Assembly: GCA_020720965.1 (NCBI GenBank)
Contig: DYNS01000068.1
Span: forward strand, 1-10,775
DNA: 10,775 nt
Origin: Anaerolinea sp.
GTDB taxonomy: Bacteria; Chloroflexota; Anaerolineae; Anaerolineales; Villigracilaceae
Direction of reading: 5' to 3'
The notes below the pieces were generated by a model. It was not told the origin of the DNA. It saw nothing but the letters and a program-made list of their open reading frames with translations, and made no database searches. Positions 1 through 5,733 of this stretch are shown here, piece after piece; position 1 is the stretch's first letter, and every line of letters starts with the position of its first letter. Both the position numbers and the translations under genes were made by a program.

Positions 1-2
1 TG

Positions 3-599
3 CTCAAAACCATCCCTGGGGCGGGGCAAGCCCTGTACGGCTTTGTGGTCGGCGGCGCGGAGCCGGGCGCGGCGACTCTGCTGCGCTTTTATGCCTGGCA
101 CGTTTTTGGGTTGATGTTGGCGGCAGTTTTTACCCTCGGTTGGCATCTCTTTCGGGTGCGCCGGGATGGCGGTATCGCCGCCCCCGCGCCTCAGTTGCGC
201 CCGGAGCGGGAGCGGATAAGCCGTTTTGAATTAACCCGCCGGGAGGTTTTTGCCATGCTCGCGGCATCTGCCGCCCTGCTGATTCTGACCCTCCTCGTCA
301 GCCCGCCTCTGGAAGCGCCCATCGCACCCGGCTCTTTTTCTCCGCCGGGAGCAGAGGTACGCGCCCCCTGGTTCTTTTTGTGGGTGCAGCAGCTTTTACG
401 CTATGGCGATGCCTTTTGGATGGGGATTGTCCTGCCCGTCACATTTTTGGGGCTTGTAGCAGCCCTGCCTTATCTCTTTCCGTACCTGCCGGAGGAGCAA
501 AAAGGGCGTTGGCTTCCCTCTGCCGGGCGTGCCGCGCAGTGGATTTTTCTCTCCCTGGCGCTCGTTTGGCTGGTTTTAACCCTTTTGGAACTACGCTGA
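3..599 (+). CDS. Cytochrome b of a quinol oxidoreductase (bc/b6f type), 3' partial
   Basis: The reading frame is open from the left edge, so the N-terminus lies outside; 198 residues are visible. It begins late in the cytochrome b half. Two histidines, encoded at 99-101 and 144-146, sit in one hydrophobic helix with 14 residues between them. In the family these are the second ligands of the low- and high-potential hemes, and 14 is the cytochrome b6 spacing rather than the 13 of mitochondrial-type cytochrome b. Three more hydrophobic helices follow (about 246-311, 408-488 and 531-593), the count expected for subunit IV of b6f (helices E, F, G). The visible part therefore looks like a b6 end fused to a subunit IV-like domain. 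The quinol-site PEWY position reads APWF (363-374). The protein should be an inner-membrane subunit oxidising quinol and passing electrons to a Rieske protein, presumably encoded upstream. No terminator follows, so the next gene may be co-transcribed. Confidence 0.85.
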   Translation, partial: LKTIPGAGQALYGFVVGGAEPGAATLLRFYAWHVFGLMLAAVFTLGWHLFRVRRDGGIAAPAPQLRPERERISRFELTRREVFAMLAASAALLILTLLVSPPLEAPIAPGSFSPPGAEVRAPWFFLWVQQLLRYGDAFWMGIVLPVTFLGLVAALPYLFPYLPEEQKGRWLPSAGRAAQWIFLSLALVWLVLTLLELR

Positions 600-655
600 G
601 CCGCCAATTTACAAGCATTTTACAACCGCATCACTGCCGCATCATGTCCTTCGCC

Positions 656-661
656 TAGAAT
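656..661 (+). promoter_or_regulatory. Possible -10 box for the secreted-protein gene
   Basis: TAGAAT lies 34 nt before the start codon at 696 and matches five of six bases of the -10 consensus. There is no convincing -35 at 16-18 bp upstream and no extended TG. The 96-nt gap could equally be read through from the cytochrome b gene. Weak call. Confidence 0.22.
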
Positions 662-695
662 AGCCTTATCACATTCGCACACGAAAGGACAAAAA

Positions 696-1223
696 ATGAA
701 AACCTTCCTCCGCAAGTTCTTCCCCGTATTCCTGCTGGCAGCCCTGCTTTTGGGCGCCCTGCCCACCCAACCCGCCTTCGCCGCCTCCCCCGCAGACGAT
801 GCCACCCCCCAACCCGCCGACCGGGTTAACCGCCTGCTGGAGCGCAAGTTCAAAGCCGAACAGCGCCGCTACGAGGCGCAGGGCAAACTCTTTGATGCCT
901 CTTTCGACCTGATGGAGAGAGCACAAGCCGCCATAGACCGCGCTCAGGAAAAGGGTATCGACACAACCGCCGCCGAAACCGCCCTGGCAGACCTGCAAAC
1001 CGCCATCGCCAACGCAAAACCCCTTTACGACAAAGCCGGTGCGGAACTGACGGCTCATGCCGGGTTTGATGCGGGCGGCAAAGTGACCGATGCCGAAGAA
1101 GCCGCGCAGACGGTGGAAGACGCTCACAAACTGTTAGACCAGGTGCGAGACGATACGCACGCCGAGCGCGAAACCCTGCAACACGCTCTTTGGGATTTGT
1201 TCCAGGAAATGCTGAAAGGTTAG
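696..1223 (+). CDS. Secreted alpha-helical protein of unknown function
   Basis: The protein has 175 residues. It starts with a clear Sec signal peptide: a KTFLRK basic end, a hydrophobic core at about residues 9-21, and AFA before a predicted cleavage after residue 29. The ATG at 696 is preceded by AAAGGA at 684-689, which supports this start. A short Pro/Asp-rich stretch (30-42) follows. The rest, to residue 175, is rich in Ala, Glu, Lys, Arg and Gln and should form two or three long helices, possibly a helical bundle or coiled coil. There are no cysteines in the mature part and no metal-binding or catalytic motif that I recognise. I do not recognise the family. Its position behind a cytochrome b could point to a role near the respiratory complex in the envelope, but that is only context. 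A strong terminator follows the stop directly. Confidence 0.8.
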   Translation: MKTFLRKFFPVFLLAALLLGALPTQPAFAASPADDATPQPADRVNRLLERKFKAEQRRYEAQGKLFDASFDLMERAQAAIDRAQEKGIDTTAAETALADLQTAIANAKPLYDKAGAELTAHAGFDAGGKVTDAEEAAQTVEDAHKLLDQVRDDTHAERETLQHALWDLFQEMLKG

Positions 1224-1234
1224 CCCCAATTTTC

Positions 1235-1287
1235 CTCGTAACAAAAAGGACTGGCTTCTCAAGCCAGTCCTTTTTGTTACGAGTTTT
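1235..1287. terminator. Bidirectional intrinsic terminator between convergent genes
   Basis: A perfect 23-bp inverted repeat (1235-1257 and 1261-1283) encloses a 3-nt loop, CTC. The GC-rich core GGACTGGCTT is flanked by five A on the left and five T on the right, so each strand reads as a GC stem followed by a U run. Further T residues follow at 1284-1287 on the + strand. It lies 11 nt after the stop at 1223 and 18 nt after the minus-strand stop at 1306, so it can end both transcripts. Confidence 0.93.
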
Positions 1288-1305
1288 CTCTTCCTTCGGG
1301 CAGGG

Positions 1306-2667
1306 TCAGGATAAATTCTTCTGCATGGCGCGTTTTAGCGCTGCGCGATAAATTTTTTCCAGGCGTTTTAGCACTTCTCCGGCCTGGGGGTCCTGGCTGC
1401 CCTGCTGCTCAACCTGGTTCATCAGGGAGACAATCATGCCGGTAAACTCCTCGCCCATTTCGTCTTCGTGTTCTTTTAGTTTTTGGGCAAAAAGAAGGTC
1501 GTCATCGGCTGCGTCAATTAGCTCGTTAATCAGCAGCATTTCCGGCGGGGTGTTGGCTTGCTGAAGCAGGGCAACGATTTGCTGTAATTTTTGCAGGCGA
1601 GGGGCATCGTTCTTTTGTTGGGCTTCGCGCAGTTTAGCATCCAAAACCTGCATGACGACATCGCTTTCAAAGGCATCCGCGTTTTGGGCGGCGGCTTGCA
1701 GGCTGTCTGGCGCTTGCAGAATCGATTCCAGCATGGCATCTGCCTGTTTCATTTGCTCGGCAACGGCTTTGTCAATTTGGTTGGTCAGGTCTGCCAGGCG
1801 GGTGCGGAGCTCTTCCAATTTTTGGCGTTTTTCTCCGCTCGCGGCTTCGATTTGCTCGGAAAGAATTTGGAAGAAGGCGTAATCCACTCCGTTGCGGGTC
1901 ATGCTGACCAGGGCTTGCAGGCGGGCTTCGGTGGGGGCTTCTTCAAAAATTTGTAGCAGTTTTTCACGGGTTAGTTCACGCCCGGCTTGTTGAAGGGTTT
2001 GTACGGCGGCGTTCAACTCGTCCATTTGGGCTTTCACCTTTGCGCCGTAGGCGGTTTGCTCCAGCAGTTCTTGCTGCACCAGCGCCATCGCCTGCGCCGT
2101 CTGCTGCTGACCGGATTGCACCGCGCTTTCGATGAGGCGGTTGAAGAGGGCGAAGAAGGTTTCGTCCAGTTCTGCCTGATTTTCCTGAATGATGGCGGCG
2201 CGGGCTTCGGGGGAGGCGGTTTGCAGGAGGCGCTGCATCAGGTTCAGGCGTTTTTGCTGTTCGTCCAGCATTTCTTTGGAGATGCCATCCTTTTCTAAAA
2301 TCTTTTCTATCATGCTCTGATAGGTTAGGAAGGTTTGGGGGCGCAGCAGGTAGGCTTTTCGTTTTTCGGGGGGGAGTTTGTTCATCACCTGGTTGATGAA
2401 GGGACCGATGAATTTTTCCTGCTCGTTAACCGGCATTCCCAACTCGGAGGGGAAGTAGGTGAGCAAGAGTTCTTTTTCGTTGTCATGGTACACAATGGGG
2501 GTGGCGAGAGGTCCCTCGAAGCCGCAGGAGGGGCAGTGGGCGTAGTTGGAGACCCGCCCCAGCAGGCGTTGTTTGGCTCCAGGGTCGGAGGTGATGTCAA
2601 AAAGTTGTTCTATTTGCGCCGCAATCGGCTGGCGGCAACGCGGGCAGGCAATTTGGGTTTGTGGCAT
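1306..2667 (-). CDS. CpXC zinc-ribbon protein with long coiled-coil C-terminus
   Basis: The protein has 453 residues. The first ~120 resemble the CpXC family: CPRC at residues 8-11 and CPSCGFEG at 45-52 form a likely four-cysteine zinc site, followed by a helical segment with YHDNEKELLLTYFP. From about residue 120 to the end the sequence is almost entirely charged and Gln-rich helix with heptad-like Leu, Ile and Met spacing, suggesting long coiled coils and oligomerisation. There is no signal peptide or membrane segment, so it should be cytoplasmic. The function of the family is not established; protein or nucleic-acid binding through the ribbon is possible but unproven. It lies 42 nt behind the histidine kinase on the same strand and is probably co-transcribed with it. 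The ribosome site before ATG is only a weak purine stretch (AAAGAAAG). The bidirectional terminator lies 18 nt beyond its stop. Confidence 0.82.
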   Translation of the reverse strand: MPQTQIACPRCRQPIAAQIEQLFDITSDPGAKQRLLGRVSNYAHCPSCGFEGPLATPIVYHDNEKELLLTYFPSELGMPVNEQEKFIGPFINQVMNKLPPEKRKAYLLRPQTFLTYQSMIEKILEKDGISKEMLDEQQKRLNLMQRLLQTASPEARAAIIQENQAELDETFFALFNRLIESAVQSGQQQTAQAMALVQQELLEQTAYGAKVKAQMDELNAAVQTLQQAGRELTREKLLQIFEEAPTEARLQALVSMTRNGVDYAFFQILSEQIEAASGEKRQKLEELRTRLADLTNQIDKAVAEQMKQADAMLESILQAPDSLQAAAQNADAFESDVVMQVLDAKLREAQQKNDAPRLQKLQQIVALLQQANTPPEMLLINELIDAADDDLLFAQKLKEHEDEMGEEFTGMIVSLMNQVEQQGSQDPQAGEVLKRLEKIYRAALKRAMQKNLS

Positions 2668-2709
2668 GGCATTTTCTTTCTTTGGATGGTGTAAAAAACA
2701 AGGCGCATT

Positions 2710-4263
2710 TTACCCGTTTTGGTCGGAACGCGGCAGCGAAAAGCAAAGCCGGGCTCCTGCGCCGGGCTTGGGGTCTACCCACATTCTGCCGTGATGCGCC
2801 TCGATGATGGCGCGTGCCAGGTATAGCCCCAACCCGGCACCTTTGGTTTTACGCACGGCTCCTTCGGCGCGGTAGAAGCGGTCGAAGATGTGCGGCATGT
2901 CGTGCGGGTCAATCCCCGGTCCCTCGTCCGAGATGCAGACGAGTACCTGGTCTGGGCGTACCTGCCCACTGATGAGAATCTCGCCCTGTGGGGCGTATTT
3001 GATGGCGTTGGAGACCAGATTGGAGAGGACTTGCTCGATGCGGGTTTCATCCGCAAGGATGAGGGGGAAATTCTCAGGAAAGTCGCTTCGCAGGCGGTGT
3101 TTTTGCGTCTGAATTTGGAATCGCTCCGAGAGGCGTTTGGCAATGACCGGGAGGGAGATGTCCATCTTCTTGAGGGAAAGCCCCCCGGCTTGCAGGCGGG
3201 AGGCATCCAACAGGTCTTCTATCATCCGGGTCAGGCGGTCGGCTTCTTCCTCGATGACGGCAAGAGAATCCTGGATGATGTGTCTGTCCCAACGGGCATC
3301 GTCTCGCCGCAGGGTGGAGGCGTAGCCTTTGATGAGGGCGACCGGGGTTTTGAGTTCGTGGCTGACGATGGAAATGAAGGTGGCTTTAATTTCTTCCGCG
3401 TTGCGAAAGTGGGTAATATCCCGCACGGTGACGACTACATTCCGCAGGCTGCCTTCCGGGTTGAGGAGAGGCGCGTAGGTGATTCCGACCGGGATGTAGG
3501 GCATTTGCTCATCGGCGCGGAGCAAATCCCCCTCCACGTAGAGATTGGCGTTGGCGGTGAGGGGCCAGCCGTTGGCTTCGGCTTCTTCCAGGGTTTGCCC
3601 TTCGGGTTTGCGTAGCCAGCGAATAATCTGCTGATGATTTTTACCCCGCAACTGCTCATCGGTCTGGTTGTAGATGCGCTCAAACGAGTCGTTGACCCGC
3701 TCTACGGTGTGGTCTGGGTTCAGGATGAGGATGCCATCGGCAGCGGTGTCGATGAGGGCATCCAGCCTTTGCTTTTCCACGATAATCTGCCCGTACAACC
3801 GGGCGTTAAAAACGGCGATGGCGGCTTGGTCTGCAAAGGATTGGAGCAGTTGTTTATCGTTGGAGGAAAACGAATCGGAGTAGGAGCGGAAGATGAAGAT
3901 GACCCCGATGATTTGCCCGTGTGTGATGAGCTGCAAGGCGGTCCCGTTTAGCAAGCCCATGCTCGCGGTGTAGGTCAGGTCTTGCAACATGCGGTTCAGT
4001 TCCGCCAGGTCCAGTTCCGCCACTTGCTCTTCTGCCAGAAGCGGCTCCAGATAGCGCAAAAAGGCGGGCGGGATGCCGTGCGCGGCGGCTACCCGCCAGG
4101 CATCTGCCTCCCGAAGGGCAATAAGCCCTGCCTGTCCGGCAAGCATTTCGATGGAAATGCGTAAAATCCGCTTGAGAACTTTCTGCAAATCCAACTCTTG
4201 CGAGATGGCGCGGGTAATTTCCAGCAGGTAGTCACGTTGTCGTATACGAAAATCGGGTAACAT
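2710..4263 (-). CDS. Soluble GAF-PAS sensor histidine kinase
   Basis: The protein has 517 residues and no membrane segment. Domains in order: GAF (about 10-158), PAS with its PAC end (about 165-288), dimerisation/phosphoacceptor HisKA (about 292-358), and HATPase_c (about 400-512). The H-box SHELKTP has the phosphorylated His at residue 302. The N-box includes Asn415 and Asn419, the G1 box is DEGPGI (446-451), the F-box is IFDRFY (459-464) and the G2 box is GAGLGL (475-480), so the kinase core looks intact. It should autophosphorylate His302 in response to a cytosolic signal sensed by GAF or PAS and pass the phosphate to a response regulator, none of which is encoded here. The ligand cannot be told from sequence. 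ATG at 4263 is the first possible start after an in-frame stop at 4276-4278. No Shine-Dalgarno precedes it; an extended -10 ends seven bases before the ATG instead. It is divergent from the amino acid transporter operon. Confidence 0.93.
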   Translation of the reverse strand: MLPDFRIRQRDYLLEITRAISQELDLQKVLKRILRISIEMLAGQAGLIALREADAWRVAAAHGIPPAFLRYLEPLLAEEQVAELDLAELNRMLQDLTYTASMGLLNGTALQLITHGQIIGVIFIFRSYSDSFSSNDKQLLQSFADQAAIAVFNARLYGQIIVEKQRLDALIDTAADGILILNPDHTVERVNDSFERIYNQTDEQLRGKNHQQIIRWLRKPEGQTLEEAEANGWPLTANANLYVEGDLLRADEQMPYIPVGITYAPLLNPEGSLRNVVVTVRDITHFRNAEEIKATFISIVSHELKTPVALIKGYASTLRRDDARWDRHIIQDSLAVIEEEADRLTRMIEDLLDASRLQAGGLSLKKMDISLPVIAKRLSERFQIQTQKHRLRSDFPENFPLILADETRIEQVLSNLVSNAIKYAPQGEILISGQVRPDQVLVCISDEGPGIDPHDMPHIFDRFYRAEGAVRKTKGAGLGLYLARAIIEAHHGRMWVDPKPGAGARLCFSLPRSDQNG

Positions 4264-4269
4264 GGCAAG

Positions 4270-4278
4270 ATTGTATCA
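4270..4278 (-). promoter_or_regulatory. Extended -10 promoter for the histidine kinase, likely leaderless
   Basis: On the minus strand the sequence reads TGATACAAT, an extended -10 (TG, one base, TACAAT). Six bases separate the T at 4270 from the ATG at 4263, so the usual start point, seven bases downstream of the -10, falls on the A of the start codon. There is no Shine-Dalgarno and no recognisable -35. This is the arrangement expected for a leaderless mRNA. Confidence 0.55.
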
Positions 4279-4316
4279 CCCAGCCCGGCGCAGAGCGGGG
4301 GCTGGAAGGGGGGCGC

Positions 4317-4394
4317 TTATAGGACTATAACTTTTGTAAGTCCTGACTTTTGTCATACAATTTGTGTGTCAAATGATATAATCTCTCATTATAT
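4317..4394. promoter_or_regulatory. Cluster of short dyads in the divergent control region
   Basis: This AT-rich stretch holds several short inverted repeats: TTATAG-GA-CTATAA (4317-4330), ACTT-N4-AAGT (4330-4341), TGAC-N4-GTCA (4344-4355), ATTTG-N5-CAAAT (4360-4374) and ATATAAT-N5-ATTATAT (4376-4394). ACTTTTGT also occurs twice as a direct repeat (4330-4337 and 4346-4353, 16 bp apart). The positions are upstream of and over the aapJ promoter, where operators would be expected. Each dyad is short enough to arise by chance; the density is what stands out. The regulator is unknown. Confidence 0.35.
4374..4382 (+). promoter_or_regulatory. Extended -10 promoter for the aap operon
   Basis: TGATATAAT is a perfect extended -10 (TG, one base, TATAAT). 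Transcription should start near 4389, giving a leader of about 103 nt before aapJ at 4492. There is no good -35 at 17 bp, which an extended -10 can do without. A second, weaker candidate is TTGTAA (4334-4339), 16 bp, TACAAT (4356-4361). The box lies in the ATATAAT/ATTATAT dyad, so a protein bound there would cover it; the mirror-image TATAAT on the minus strand (4388-4393) could fire towards the histidine kinase. Confidence 0.6.
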
Positions 4395-4411
4395 TTGGTG
4401 TTCCCATTCAC

Positions 4412-4438
4412 AGGAGGCGCTTATTGATGAAGGAATAA
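4412..4438 (+). promoter_or_regulatory. Possible three-codon leader ORF (Met-Lys-Glu-stop)
   Basis: A strong Shine-Dalgarno, AGGAGG (4412-4417), lies nine bases before ATG AAG GAA TAA (4427-4438). It is at least as good a ribosome site as that of aapJ itself, but the ORF stops after three codons and is not in frame with aapJ. An in-frame TTG at 4424 would add one codon. It falls inside the predicted aapJ leader and could act as a minimal upstream ORF, or be a chance match. Confidence 0.3.
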
Positions 4439-4477
4439 CAAACTTACTGTCCGTTATCGTATCCGTCCATCTATTTC

Positions 4478-4483
4478 GAGGAG
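4478..4483 (+). promoter_or_regulatory. Ribosome binding site setting the aapJ start
   Basis: GAGGAG lies eight bases before ATG at 4492. It selects this start over the in-frame ATG at 4366, which lies upstream of the predicted -10 and would bury the lipoprotein signal peptide 42 residues inside the protein. Confidence 0.8.
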
Positions 4484-4491
4484 AGAGAAAA

Positions 4492-5631
4492 ATGCGAAAA
4501 GTAGTTGCTCTTTTGTCTGCACTGGTCATTGCCAGTTTTCTCATGGTCGCATGTGGCGCTCCTGCGCCCGCCGCAGGTGACGCCAAACCTGTGATTCAGA
4601 CCGTAGTCGTCACTGTGGAAGTCCCCGCCGCCGCTGCGCCCGCCGCCGCCCCGGTCATCCCCGCCCCCGCCGGTTTTGGCGAAACCCTCAAAACCGTGCA
4701 GGCTCGCGGCAAAATCGTCTGCGGCGTCAATGCAGTCGTCCCCGGCTTTGGCTTTGTAGATGCCTCCGGCGCTTACTCCGGCTTTGACGTGGATTACTGC
4801 CGCGCCCTCGCCGCCGCCGTATTTGGCGACGCCACCAAAGTAGAATTTCGCCCCCTCAACGCTTCGGAACGCTTTACTGCCTTGCAATCTGGCGAAATTG
4901 ACGTTCTCAGCCGCAACACCACCTGGAGCCTTGTCCGCGATACCGAACTGACCGGCAACTTCGTCCACACCACCTTTTATGATGGGCAGGGCATGATGGT
5001 TCGCACCGACAGCGGCATTGGCGACCTGGCAGGGCTGGATGGCGGTACCATCTGCGTACAGACCGGTACAACTACCGAACTCAACCTGGCAGATGTAATG
5101 GCAGCCGAAGGCGTAGCCTACACCCCCCTGGCATTCGACAACGCCGATGCAGTCTTTGCCGCCTACACCGAAGGGCGCTGTGACGCCGTCACAACCGACA
5201 AATCTGGCTTGGTTTCTCGCCGCACCCTGCTGGCAGACCCCGCCAACCACGTGATTTTGGATGTCACCATGTCCAAAGAGCCGCTCGGACCGATGGTTCG
5301 GCACGGCGATGACCAATGGTTCGACATTGCCCAATGGACTGTCTTCACCCTCTTTGCCGGTGAAGAATACGGCATCACCTCCCAAAATGTGGACGACCAG
5401 AAAGCCTCCGCCACTTCTCCCGAAATCAAACGCTTCTTTGGCTTGGAAGGCGACCTGGGTCTGAAACTCGGTCTTTCCAACGACTTTGCCTACAACGTCA
5501 TTAAGCAGGTTGGTAACTACGAAGAAGTTTACAACCGCAGCCTGGGACCCGACACTCCCACTTACATCCCGCGCGGCTTGAACCAACTCTATACCAACGG
5601 TGGCTTGCTCTACGCGCCTCCTTTCCGCTAA
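4492..5631 (+). CDS. aapJ: AapJ-type polar amino acid ABC transporter receptor lipoprotein
   Basis: The protein has 379 residues. The signal peptide (1-20) ends in the lipobox MVAC, with the lipidated Cys at residue 21, so the mature protein is anchored to the outer face of the cytoplasmic membrane. An Ala/Pro/Val linker (about 22-60) leads to the binding domain, whose blocks VCGVN (76-80), GFDVDYCRA (97-105), RFTALQSGEIDVLSRNTTW (127-145) and YDGQGMMV (163-170) are typical of the AapJ/BztA group of general L-amino acid receptors. Its role is to capture amino acids and present them to AapQ/AapM. The length exceeds that of periplasmic AapJ mainly because of the lipobox and linker, as expected for a cell without a classical periplasmic system. 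It is first in the operon and followed by a hairpin terminator, so it may be made in excess over the permeases. The exact amino acid specificity cannot be read from the sequence. Confidence 0.93.
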   Translation: MRKVVALLSALVIASFLMVACGAPAPAAGDAKPVIQTVVVTVEVPAAAAPAAAPVIPAPAGFGETLKTVQARGKIVCGVNAVVPGFGFVDASGAYSGFDVDYCRALAAAVFGDATKVEFRPLNASERFTALQSGEIDVLSRNTTWSLVRDTELTGNFVHTTFYDGQGMMVRTDSGIGDLAGLDGGTICVQTGTTTELNLADVMAAEGVAYTPLAFDNADAVFAAYTEGRCDAVTTDKSGLVSRRTLLADPANHVILDVTMSKEPLGPMVRHGDDQWFDIAQWTVFTLFAGEEYGITSQNVDDQKASATSPEIKRFFGLEGDLGLKLGLSNDFAYNVIKQVGNYEEVYNRSLGPDTPTYIPRGLNQLYTNGGLLYAPPFR

Positions 5632-5649
5632 ACCTGTGTTCTCCTTCGT

Positions 5650-5686
5650 GCAGGGTGGGGCAAACGCCTCGCCCTGCCGTTTTTTT
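5650..5686 (+). terminator. Intra-operon intrinsic terminator/attenuator between aapJ and aapQ
   Basis: A 12-bp stem pairs GCAGGGTGGGGC (5650-5661) with GCCTCGCCCTGC (5666-5677), including two G-T wobbles, across an AAAC loop. It is followed by CG and seven T (5680-5686). It lies 18 nt after the aapJ stop and 47 nt before aapQ. Partial termination here would raise the ratio of receptor to permease mRNA, a common arrangement for ABC importers. I see no separate strong promoter for aapQ after it. Confidence 0.82.
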
Positions 5687-5721
5687 ATTGCGCCTTGCTC
5701 CTGTGTCTCGTTGTCCTTTGC

Positions 5722-5729
5722 GGAGGTGA
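5722..5729 (+). promoter_or_regulatory. Ribosome binding site setting the aapQ start
   Basis: GGAGGTGA lies four bases before ATG at 5734 and is close to the ideal anti-16S match. It supports this start over a TTG at 5695 in the same frame, which has no such site and starts only nine bases after the terminator T-run. Confidence 0.8.
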
Positions 5730-5733
5730 CGCC

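Noticed and set aside
669..1127. A 152-codon minus-strand open frame over the secreted-protein gene
   Set aside because: Gly/Cys-rich composition and no ribosome site; the plus-strand frame has a signal peptide and Shine-Dalgarno.
2890..3615. A 241-codon plus-strand open frame over the histidine kinase
   Set aside because: The opposite strand has an intact set of histidine kinase motifs; this frame is its antisense shadow.
4280..4305. A 7-bp GC-rich dyad (CCAGCCC/GGGCTGG) just upstream of the histidine kinase promoter
   Set aside because: The loop is 12 nt and the surrounding DNA is very GC-rich, so a chance match is likely; there is no T-run to make it a terminator.
4366..4491. An earlier in-frame ATG for aapJ adding 42 residues
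   Set aside because: It precedes the predicted -10, has no ribosome site, and would place the lipoprotein signal peptide inside the protein.
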